Below, piece by piece: positions 51,601-62,102 of a stretch of 64,000 nucleotides of DNA (positions are counted from its first letter, which is position 1; each line of letters opens with the position of its first letter). The stretch covers positions 62,001-126,000 of the forward strand of contig NZ_BMYK01000005.1 of NCBI RefSeq assembly GCF_014652235.1, read 5' to 3'. A program made the translations under genes and the position numbers. The DNA is from Pseudorhodoferax aquiterrae. GTDB lineage: Bacteria; Pseudomonadota; Gammaproteobacteria; Burkholderiales; Burkholderiaceae_C. A model generated the notes under the pieces. The model was not told where the DNA came from and ran no database searches. It worked only from the letters and a program-made list of their open reading frames with translations.

Positions 51601-52146
51601 ACGGCCGCCAGCGGCCACGACTGCCTGGACCTGCTGGTCGCGGGCTACCGGCCCGACGCCATCCTGATGGACCTGGCCATGCCCGGCATCGATGGCTGGG
51701 AGACCATCCGCCGCGTGCGCGCGCTGCTGCCGCGGCCGCCGCGCATCGCCATCGTCTCGGCCAACGCCTTCGACAAGGGCCTGGAAAACGATGTGGAGAT
51801 CCGGCCCGAGGACTTCCTCGTCAAGCCCGTGCGCTTGTCCGAACTGCTGGACTGGCTGGGTCGCCAGCTGGCGCTGCAATGGCTGGACCAGCCGCCGGCC
51901 GCCGAGGCGTCGCCGCCCGCGCCTGCCGCCCCGTTGGCCTACCCCGACGCGGCCAGCCGCGCGGCCCTGCAGCAAGCGGTGGACGTGGGCTTTCCGCGTG
52001 GCATCACGAATGCGCTGGACGCCATCGAGCGCAGCCAGCCCGCCTGCGCGGGCTTCGTGCTGCAGATGCGCGGGCTGGCCCGACAATTCCAGTTCGAAGC
52101 CATGAGCCGATTGCTGCAACAAGCCGATGCCGCACCCACCCCTTGA
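48628..52146 (+). CDS. NCS1 permease / eight-Cys motif / hybrid histidine kinase fusion
   Basis: 1172 residues from the GTG at 48628; the conserved opening (VRRDYNSWVARETMEDYAL) needs this upstream start. Residues about 1-490: complete NCS1 cytosine/purine/allantoin-type permease with about 12 helices. About 491-525: a Pro/Gly-rich linker encoded by a palindromic repeat. About 530-567: eight cysteines (530, 533, 545, 553, 556, 557, 563, 567) with CPAY and ICSLCCTL. Two more membrane helices (about 595-670). HisKA with His726 in SHELRTPLN, then HATPase_c (NAIKF, GLGLTIAK). Receiver with Asp1015 in LMDLAMPG. A C-terminal about 90 residues lack a recognisable HPt histidine. Probably a transporter-like sensor of a nitrogenous base that signals to the overlapping REC-LuxR gene and perhaps to the divergent urease genes (inference). 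Confidence 0.9.
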   Translation: MQETSAPVEQNAPQRIVKVRRDYNSWVARETMEDYALRFTPTRFRKWSSWRVANTAFGAASFLILEAVGATLLVQYGFVNAFWAILATGLIIFLAGLPISIYAARYGLDMDLLTRGAGFGYIGSTLTSLIYASFTFIFFALEAAVMAYALELALGIPPTWGYLVCALVVIPLVTHGVSAISRLQMWTQPLWLVMLVVPFAYVLLRDPGAFSGVTHYVGDKSSGDGFDLHLFGAALTVGIALITQMGEQADYLRFMPVRQRANRGRWWLGVLVGGPGWVVLGVVKMLGGALLAYLAISHMVPKERAVDPNQMYLAAYEYVFPNLGWAVAATALFVVVSQLKINVTNAYAGSLAWSNFFSRVTHSHPGRVVWVVFNTLIAFMLMEMNVFQALGEVLGLYSNLAIAWIMAVVADLVVNKPLGLSPKGIEFKRAHLYDINPVGVGAMALASALSISAYIGLFGPLAQAFSAVIALGTAFVASPLLAWLTRGRYYIARTSSPHARHFVSSLPPEGAAPPWGGPAAEQSTPQAHRCVICEREYEGPDMAHCPAYQGPICSLCCTLDARCGDLCKPRAALSWQWSAALRWLLPRRIWPYLDTGLAHYLLLMLILVPLLAAVFGLLYSQETAVTEAAAGARLAEEALRSGFTKAYMALLLAAGIVAWWLVLAHKSRQVAQEESNRQTHLLVREIALHRQTDAELQRARQVAEEARRQADQANQAKSRYISAISHELRTPLNSILGYAQLMGEDAAVPPHRRHAVQVIKRGGEHLLQLVDGTLDIARIESGKLTLNIRPMAFADTVHEVAAMFELQAEGKGLAFHFEPEGPLPELVRADEQRLRQILINLLGNAIKFTAAGHVRFRVRYQREMATLEIADSGPGIAADALARIFEPFARAPAPGQSAPGGAGLGLTIAKMLTDLMGGELTATSEPGVGSQFRVRLFLPAQHGSAGRQEARTTTPRHGYAGPRRSILVVDNEEVDRQLLVHLLEPLGFALRTAASGHDCLDLLVAGYRPDAILMDLAMPGIDGWETIRRVRALLPRPPRIAIVSANAFDKGLENDVEIRPEDFLVKPVRLSELLDWLGRQLALQWLDQPPAAEASPPAPAAPLAYPDAASRAALQQAVDVGFPRGITNALDAIERSQPACAGFVLQMRGLARQFQFEAMSRLLQQADAAPTP
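50110..50193. repeat. palindromic repeat element in the permease-kinase linker
   Basis: GCCCCC (50145-50150) / GGGGGC (50154-50159) with a CGA loop is followed at once by CCGCC (50164-50168) / GGCGG (50173-50177). Such paired G/C palindromes look like dispersed intergenic repeats of Comamonadaceae genomes (from memory, not searched). Here the unit is translated in frame and falls exactly at the joint between permease and kinase halves. Confidence 0.55.
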
Positions 52147-53104
52147 CCAGACCCTGGACCGCGCCAACAGCGACGTGGTGCTGATCGTCGACGACGTGCC
52201 GGACAACCTGGCCGTGCTGCACGACGCGCTGGACGAATCGGGCTTTACGGTGCTGGTCGCCACGGGCGGCGAGATGGCCTTGCAGCGTGCCGCGCAGGCC
52301 GTGCCCGACGTGGTGCTGCTGGACGCCATGATGCCGGGCATGGACGGCTTCGAGGTCGCGCGCCGGCTCAAGGCGCTGCCGGCCACGGCCCATATCCCCA
52401 TCATCTTCATGACCGGCCTGACCGAGACCGAGCACCTGGTCGCGGCGCTGGAGTCGGGCGGCGTGGACTACGTGACCAAGCCGATCAAGCCCAAGGAGGT
52501 GCTGGCCCGCATGCAGGTGCACCTGGCCAGCGCGCGCGAGCGGCGCCAGGCGCGCAACGCGCTCGACGCCTTCGGCTATGCCAGCATCACCGTGCGCGTG
52601 AGCGACGGCCGGCTCATGTGGCAGACCGTGCTTGCGCGCGAGCTGCTGCAGCGCTACTGCGGCGGGCCGGGCGGCGGCAACGTGGCGCCGCCCGTGCTGC
52701 TGGACTGGCTGCGCCGCCATGCCTTTGACGCCGAGCAGCGCCAGATCGAGCCGCCGCCGCTGCGCCTGGAGCAGGGTGCGCGCGCGCTGAGTTTCCGGCT
52801 GCACCAGCAGACCGGCGACGGCGAGGGCGGCGGCGACTGGCTCATCGTCATGCGCGAGGAGTCGGACGCGGCCGTCATCGAGGCGCTGAGCCTGTCGCTG
52901 GCGCTGACCGCGCGCGAGGCCGAGGTGTTGTACTGGCTGGTCAAGGGCAAGACCAACCGCGACATCGGCGAGATCCTGGGCGCGAGCCCGGCCACCATCA
53001 AGAAGCACCTGGAGCGCGTCTACGTCAAGCTCGGCGTGGAGACGCGCACGGCGGCGGCCACGGTGGCGCTGCAGCGCGTGCGGCAGCTGCAGCCGCAGTC
53101 CTAG
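52127..53104 (+). CDS. response regulator: receiver, PAS-like middle, LuxR-type helix-turn-helix
   Basis: 325 residues, start overlapping the kinase gene by 20 bases. REC domain (about 15-135): VLIVDDVPDN acidic pocket, phospho-Asp in VVLLDAMMPG, Lys in YVTKPIKP. Middle (about 145-250) is PAS-like and ends in WLIVMREES. C-terminal HTH_LUXR (about 258-320): LTAREAEVLYWLVKGKTNRDI and the recognition helix SPATIKKHLERVY. DNA-binding partner of the NCS1-kinase. Targets unknown; the divergent urease promoter region is the nearest candidate. Its close relative is at 61200-62102. Confidence 0.93.
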   Translation: MPHPPLDQTLDRANSDVVLIVDDVPDNLAVLHDALDESGFTVLVATGGEMALQRAAQAVPDVVLLDAMMPGMDGFEVARRLKALPATAHIPIIFMTGLTETEHLVAALESGGVDYVTKPIKPKEVLARMQVHLASARERRQARNALDAFGYASITVRVSDGRLMWQTVLARELLQRYCGGPGGGNVAPPVLLDWLRRHAFDAEQRQIEPPPLRLEQGARALSFRLHQQTGDGEGGGDWLIVMREESDAAVIEALSLSLALTAREAEVLYWLVKGKTNRDIGEILGASPATIKKHLERVYVKLGVETRTAAATVALQRVRQLQPQS

Positions 53105-53105
53105 T

Positions 53106-54109
53106 TCAGGCGTCGGTGGGTGCGTCGGCGAAGCGCTCGCGGATCGCCAGCAGCTGCGGCAGGATGCCAATGAAGACCGGCACCAGCGCGGGGTCGAACT
53201 GCTTGCCGGCTTCCCGTTCGAGCAGCGCCACCGCGTCGTCCACGCTCCAGGCCGGCTTGTACGGCCGCACGCTGGTCAGCGCGTCGAACACGTCGGCGAT
53301 GGCGATGATGCGGGCCTCCAGCGCAATGGCTTCGCCGGCCAGCCGGTCGGGGTAGCCACTGCCGTCCCACTTCTCGTGGTGGCTGCGCGCGATCTTGGCG
53401 GCGATGTGCAGCACGCCGCTCTCGTGCTGGCCGATGATGTCGGCGCCGATGCTGGCGTGCGTGCGCATCACGGCCCATTCCTCGGGCGTCAGCTGGCCCG
53501 GCTTGCGCAGGATGTGGTCGGGAATGCCGATCTTGCCCACGTCGTGCATGGGCGCGGCGTGCAGCAGGTCCTCGGCATCGCGCGCATCGAAACCCAGCGC
53601 CAGCGCCAGCGCCTGGGCGTAGTGGCTCATGCGCAGCACGTGCTGGCCGGTCTCGTTGTCCTTGTACTCCGCCGCGCGGCCCAGGCGCTGCACGATCTCC
53701 AGCCGCGAGGCCTTGAGTTCGTCCATGCGCACCAGCGACAGGTGCGTGCGCACGCGGGCCCGCACCATGGGCGGGCTCACGGGCTTGATGATGTAGTCGA
53801 CCGCGCCGGCGTCGAACCCCTGCGCCTCGTCGCCCGCGTCAGCCAGCGCGGTCACGAACACCACCGGGATGGACGCGGTGGCGGTGTCGGCCTTGAGCGT
53901 GCGACAGACCTCGTGGCCGCTCATGCCCGGCATCATCACGTCCAGCAGCAGCAGGTCGGGCCGCTCGTCGCGGGCCAGCTTGAGCGCCGTGGCCCCGTCG
54001 CGCGCATACAGCAGCCGGTAGTCGGCCTGCAGGATGCCGCGCAGCACCTGCAGGTTGGTGGGCTCGTCGTCCACCAGCAGCAGGCGCGGGCGGCGGTCGG
54101 GGTCGGTGG

Positions 54110-54113
<4 letters not shown>
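53106..54113 (-). CDS. receiver-HD-GYP c-di-GMP phosphodiesterase
   Basis: 335 residues. REC (about 8-125): LLLVDDEPTN, phospho-Asp in LLLLDVMMPG, Lys in YIIKPVSP. HD-GYP domain (about 150-330): the HD pair in APMHDVGKIGIPD, HHEKWDGSGYP and the DVFDALTS helix, all metal-binding residues kept. Should hydrolyse c-di-GMP when phosphorylated. Its start overlaps the stop of the upstream MHYT kinase by four bases, so that kinase is the likely phosphodonor. Convergent with the LuxR-type regulator. Confidence 0.94.
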
Positions 54114-57826
<3,713 letters not shown>

Positions 57827-57953
57827 GAGGTTTGTTACAAATTTACGCAGATCGGAGCCGGCATATGTTCGGCAAAAGATCCGATCCCTGCGCCCAAGGA
57901 ATGCACGCCCTCGCCGTATTTGTGCGATGGTGGGGGCGCGCGGTGCGCGAGTA

Positions 57954-60116
57954 TCAGGCTTGCAGGCGCAGTGCGGCCTGCTCGGCCGGTTCCGGCTGGC
58001 CGTAGAGATAGCCCTGGGCGCCATCGCAGCCGCAGGCGGCCAGGAATTCGGCCTGGGCCGGGGTCTCCACGCCCTCGGCCAGCACGCGCAGGCCCAGGCC
58101 GCGCGCCAGCGCCACGGTGGCATGCACGATGGCGGCGTCCTGCTCGTCCTGCGGCAGTGCGCAAACGAAGCTGCGGTCGATCTTGAGCTCGTCGAGCGGA
58201 AAGCGCTTGAGGTAGGCCAGCGAAGAGTAGCCGGTGCCGAAGTCGTCCAGCGACATCCGGATGCCCAGGGCGTGGATGTCCTGCAGCAGGCCGATGATCT
58301 GCTCGCCTTCGCCCATGGCCACGGTTTCCGTGATCTCCAGCCGCAGCAGGGCCGGGGCGATGGCGGTTTCGCGCAGCGCCAGGCGCACGACCTGCACGAT
58401 CTCACCATTGGTCCATTGGCGCGCCGACACGTTCACCGCCACGGGCACCGGCCGCAGCCCGGCGGCCTGCCAGCGCGCCAGCTGGCGGGCCACCTCGCGC
58501 ACGGCCCAGGCGCCCATGTCCACGATCAGGCCGGATTCCTCGGCCAGAGGAATGAACTCGGAGGGCGGCAGGTCCCGGCCCGGCGCCTGCTGCCAGCGCA
58601 TCAGGGCTTCCATGCCGATCATGCGGCCGCTGTCGAACGCGAACTGTGGCTGGTAGTGCAGCCGCAGGCGCCCGTGCAGCAGGGCCTGGCGCAGATCGAC
58701 CTCGCGCGCCAGGCGGTCGTGCATGCGCGCGTTGATGTCGCTGGCCCAGATGTGGAAGCTGGCCTTGGGCTGGCCCTTGGCGCGGTACATGGCCATGTCG
58801 GCCTTGGACAACAGGTCCTCGATCTGCATGCCGTCCCGCGGCACCAGCACCACCCCCACGCTGGCCGAACTGGGCAGCAGGCGGTGGTTGAACTCCGGGC
58901 CCAGCGCCACGTCGCGCGACAGCGCCTCGACGATCTTGCTCGCCCCCAGGGCAGCGCCCTCGGGGCCGCCCACGTCTTCCAGGATCAGCACGAACTCGTC
59001 GCCGCCCCAGCGCGCCACCGTGTCGGTGTTGCGGCACAAGGCCTGCAAGCGCTGGGCCAGCACGCGCAGCACGGCATCGCCGGTGCGGTGGCCCAGCGTG
59101 TCGTTGATGTGCTTGAAACGGTCCAGGTCGACGAACAGGATGGCGGCCACGCTGTGCTGGCGCTTGACGCGCGAGAGCGTGAGCTGCAGCTGCTCCTGCA
59201 GCAGCACGCGGTTGGGCAGGCCGGTCAAGGCATCGTGCGTGGCGGCATGCTCACGCTCGCGGGCGGCCTCGAGCGCGCCCGTCATGTCGGTGAACACCAG
59301 CACGGCGCCGTCGACCACGCCGTCCGTGGCCCGCAGCGGGCTGGCCGTCGCGCGCAGGCTGCGCAGGCCCTCGGCTGAGCGCAGCTGCAGCAGTTCGCGC
59401 ACGCGCACGCTGACGCCCTGGGCGACACAGGCCGTGATCGCCGCATGCAGCGCATCGTGGCTCTGCTCCTCCAGCGGATAGGCGAGGGCGAGCGGGCGCC
59501 CGTCCAGCACCTGGGGGGCCGCCTGCTGCACGGCGCTGGGATTGGCGAAGCGCACGGTGTGCTCGGCGCCGTCGACGGTGAGCACCGCATCGTCGATGGC
59601 GCGCAGCGCGGCCTGGGCCTGGGCACGCGTGCGCTGCAGCTGGCGCTGGGCCGCGCGCGCGCGCGCCGCCTCACGGAAGCCCAACGCGACCGCCAGGCCG
59701 GCCACCGGCAGGGCCGGAGGCAGCCAGCGCTGCTGCGTCAGCAGGGCAGAGCTGGCGGCCAGGGGCAGGCACAGCAGCGCCAAAGCCAGCAGCAGGCGCG
59801 CCGGTGCCTTGCGTGGCCGCAAGGCCACTGCGCTGACCAGCAGCAGTGTGAAGAGTGCGGCCAGCGGCGTCGGCACCTGTTCGACCGCGGCCGCCTGGGG
59901 CAGGGTGGGGGCGCCATCGCCCTGCAGCAGGTGGTAGGCCAGCAGGTCCAGGTGCTGCAAGGCGGCCGGTTGCCACCAGGCCAGCAGCAGGGTGACGGCC
60001 GCTCCGGCGAACCACCAGGTGGCGCGTGCCGCCGCCGCCGCCGCGAGATTGCGCCGCCGGGGCCGCAGGCGCCCGCGACCGGTCGGGTCGACGGGGCGGG
60101 AGCGCGGGCTGGGCAT
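57954..60116 (-). CDS. membrane-bound GGDEF-EAL protein
   Basis: 720 residues (MPSPRSRPVDPTGRGR). An Arg-rich N terminus, about four membrane helices (to about 150) that resemble the tail of a CHASE2 sensor, then a PAS domain (about 165-280). GGDEF motif intact at 371-375 with inhibitory RxxD at 362-365. EAL domain with E503AL, DDFGTGYSSL and KIDRSFV intact. Could both make and break c-di-GMP; which dominates cannot be told. Same strand as the MHYT kinase but 127 bases upstream. Confidence 0.92.
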   Translation of the reverse strand: MPSPRSRPVDPTGRGRLRPRRRNLAAAAAARATWWFAGAAVTLLLAWWQPAALQHLDLLAYHLLQGDGAPTLPQAAAVEQVPTPLAALFTLLLVSAVALRPRKAPARLLLALALLCLPLAASSALLTQQRWLPPALPVAGLAVALGFREAARARAAQRQLQRTRAQAQAALRAIDDAVLTVDGAEHTVRFANPSAVQQAAPQVLDGRPLALAYPLEEQSHDALHAAITACVAQGVSVRVRELLQLRSAEGLRSLRATASPLRATDGVVDGAVLVFTDMTGALEAAREREHAATHDALTGLPNRVLLQEQLQLTLSRVKRQHSVAAILFVDLDRFKHINDTLGHRTGDAVLRVLAQRLQALCRNTDTVARWGGDEFVLILEDVGGPEGAALGASKIVEALSRDVALGPEFNHRLLPSSASVGVVLVPRDGMQIEDLLSKADMAMYRAKGQPKASFHIWASDINARMHDRLAREVDLRQALLHGRLRLHYQPQFAFDSGRMIGMEALMRWQQAPGRDLPPSEFIPLAEESGLIVDMGAWAVREVARQLARWQAAGLRPVPVAVNVSARQWTNGEIVQVVRLALRETAIAPALLRLEITETVAMGEGEQIIGLLQDIHALGIRMSLDDFGTGYSSLAYLKRFPLDELKIDRSFVCALPQDEQDAAIVHATVALARGLGLRVLAEGVETPAQAEFLAACGCDGAQGYLYGQPEPAEQAALRLQA

Positions 60117-60212
60117 GGCGGCTGGAGAGTGGCTGTGAAACGCCTCCGATTGTATGGATTGTTGTCAAGCAAATGTTTTGTATTCAGTGCAGTGACAGCA
60201 TGCCGTGTTTCT

Positions 60213-60701
60213 TCACGCAGGGCTGGAGCGCAGTCCATAGGTCTTGCCGCCCACGAACAGGTATTCCACCCGCATCACGGCATCGCCCTGTTCCCCCTTG
60301 AACGTGAAGCCCACGGCCGCCACGCGGTCGCCCGCACGGATCTCCTCGGCCTGCCAGGCGCGCATGCGCGTGAGCGGCGCCAGCTCGAGTTCCCAACGAC
60401 GGTCCTGGCGGGTCGGCAGCACGGTCTTGGCCAGCAGCGCGGGGCCATCGACGCCGGCGCTCTGGGCCGGCAGCGTGCGCTGCTTCAGGTCGGCCGGTAG
60501 CGCCAGCGTGGCGGGCGTCTCGACCACGAGTTCGGCATGCGGATTGCGCCAGCGGCTCTCGAGAACCTGGCCTTCCAGGTAGATCGGCCGGTCCTGGTCG
60601 AAGCTGCTCCAGCCGTGGTGGGCATGGGCGCGTTGCAGCGCGAGCGGGACGGCCAGGCCGGCCAGTGCGACCAGCCGGCGGCGCGTGAGGTACAGGTTCA
60701 T
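60213..60701 (-). CDS. DUF6152-family exported protein
   Basis: 162 residues (MNLYLTRRRLVALAGL). A twin-arginine-like signal (TRRRLVALAG ... RAHA) ends near residue 27. The mature N terminus HHGWSSFDQDRPIYLEGQV is the DUF6152 hallmark. About 140 residues of beta-rich fold follow. Function unknown. It lies 25 bases after the small membrane protein gene; these two families recur as neighbours. Confidence 0.8.
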   Translation of the reverse strand: MNLYLTRRRLVALAGLAVPLALQRAHAHHGWSSFDQDRPIYLEGQVLESRWRNPHAELVVETPATLALPADLKQRTLPAQSAGVDGPALLAKTVLPTRQDRRWELELAPLTRMRAWQAEEIRAGDRVAAVGFTFKGEQGDAVMRVEYLFVGGKTYGLRSSPA

Positions 60702-60726
60702 GGCATCGCTCCTTCGTGGTGGTGGG

Positions 60727-61161
60727 TCATTCGTAGGCGATCCAGCGGCCGCAGACGATCGCGGCCAGCCACAGCCCGCTGGACACCAGCATCTGCAGCC
60801 GGGCCAGCCGGTCGAGCCGGGCCAGCGCGCCGCGGCCGTGGAACCAGGCCGCGTTGCAGCCGGCCAGCGCCAGCAGCGCCATCTTGAGCAGGAAGCTGCG
60901 CTTGGCCAGCAGCTCGCCGGGCTGGCTGGCGAACATCAGCAGGCCGCTGGCCGCGGCCAGCGCGAACCCGGCCAGCGCCAGCGTGAGCGACAGCCGCGCC
61001 AGCGCGGGCACCGGCAGCGCGGCGGCGCCGCCGAACACGCGCACCTCCAGCGCCACGAGGTTGCCCAGCAGCAGCGCGATGCCGGCGATGTGCACCACTT
61101 CGAGGGCAGGGTAGGCCCAGGGATGGGACTGCAGGGCGGCCAGGGCTTGCATGCGGGCCAT
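60727..61161 (-). CDS. small membrane protein (DUF6644-like)
   Basis: About 144 residues from the ATG at 61161 (MARMQALAALQSHPW); the ATG three codons later (61152) is equally possible. Four membrane helices, with His in EVVHIAGIALLLGN and a WFHGRG loop. This resembles DUF6644 proteins, often encoded beside DUF6152. The conserved His residues in helices might bind haem or metal (inference). A longer open frame upstream is a shadow of the regulator gene. Confidence 0.72.
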   Translation of the reverse strand: MARMQALAALQSHPWAYPALEVVHIAGIALLLGNLVALEVRVFGGAAALPVPALARLSLTLALAGFALAAASGLLMFASQPGELLAKRSFLLKMALLALAGCNAAWFHGRGALARLDRLARLQMLVSSGLWLAAIVCGRWIAYE

Positions 61162-61199
61162 CTTCGCACCGGCCGCGCGCGGCGCGGCCAATGCCCGTT

Positions 61200-62102
61200 T
61201 CAGCCGTCGGGCAGCACGCCTTCGCGCGTCACCAGGGCAGCGGCCGAAGCCCGCGTCTCCACGCCCAGCTTGGCATAGGCATGTTCCAGGTGCTTGTTCA
61301 CCGTGCGTGGCGACAGGCCCAGGATGTCGCCGATGTCGCGGTTGGTCTTGCCCTTGGCCAGCCAGGACAGCACCTCGATCTCGCGCGGCGTGAGATCGGC
61401 CTCGCGCAGCCGCGAGGCCGCTTGCGGCCGCACCTGCAGCAGCGCCATGGCCTCGCCCATGCCGCTGGCACCGATCCACTGCAGCCGCAGCTCCTCGCCG
61501 CCCGCCGTGGCCAGCAGGGCCGAGCCGCCGCCGGCCGTGCGCAGCGGCGCCACGAACGGCGCGAGCCAGGCCGGCCATTGCTCGGCCGGCCGGTCCGAGA
61601 AGCGGCGCAGCCACTCGGCCGCGCGTGGCGAGCGCCAGGCCAGCCGGTCCTGGTGGTCCAGCAGCAGCACGCCCAGGCCGCCCAGGTCGACCGCCTCGCG
61701 TGCGAGCCGCGAGACACGCGCATTGCGCAGGTGGGTGGCGAGCCGCGCGAGCACTTCGTCGATCTTGACGGGCTTGACCACGTAGTCCACGCCGCCGGCC
61801 TCGAAGCCGGCCACGATGTGGGCGGTCTCGGACAGCGCCGTCATGAAGATCACAGGCACATGGGCGCGCTCGGGCAGGGCCTTGATGCGCCGGCAGGTCT
61901 CGAAGCCGTCCAGGCCCGGCATCAGCGCGTCCAGCAGGATGGCGTCCGGGATCACCCAATCCAGGCTCTGCAGTGCGGCCTCGCCGCTGCGTGCCACGAG
62001 CACGCCGTAGCCGGCCGCCTCCAGCGCGTCGACGAGAAAGCCCAGTGCGTCCGGTGCGTCGTCCACCACCTGCACGACCAGCTTGGGCGCCGCGGCCGTC
62101 AT
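61200..62102 (-). CDS. second response regulator: receiver, PAS-like middle, LuxR-type helix-turn-helix
   Basis: 300 residues from the ATG overlapping the kinase stop (ATGA). Same layout as the regulator at 52127: REC (VVQVVDDAPDA, phospho-Asp in ILLDALMPG, Lys in YVVKPVKI), a PAS-like middle (GVLLLDHQDRLAW) and HTH_LUXR (LTPREIEVLSWLAKGKTNRDI, SPRTVNKHLEHAY). Paired with the kinase at 62099. The two regulators are clear paralogues but differ in the recognition helix (ATIKKHLERVY versus RTVNKHLEHAY). Confidence 0.93.
   Translation of the reverse strand: MTAAAPKLVVQVVDDAPDALGFLVDALEAAGYGVLVARSGEAALQSLDWVIPDAILLDALMPGLDGFETCRRIKALPERAHVPVIFMTALSETAHIVAGFEAGGVDYVVKPVKIDEVLARLATHLRNARVSRLAREAVDLGGLGVLLLDHQDRLAWRSPRAAEWLRRFSDRPAEQWPAWLAPFVAPLRTAGGGSALLATAGGEELRLQWIGASGMGEAMALLQVRPQAASRLREADLTPREIEVLSWLAKGKTNRDIGDILGLSPRTVNKHLEHAYAKLGVETRASAAALVTREGVLPDG

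Noticed and set aside
48568-52410. 1280-residue open frame on the minus strand opposite the permease-kinase gene
   Set aside because: Same reason: Arg/Gln/His-rich shadow with no recognisable motif; it even spans the start of the next gene.
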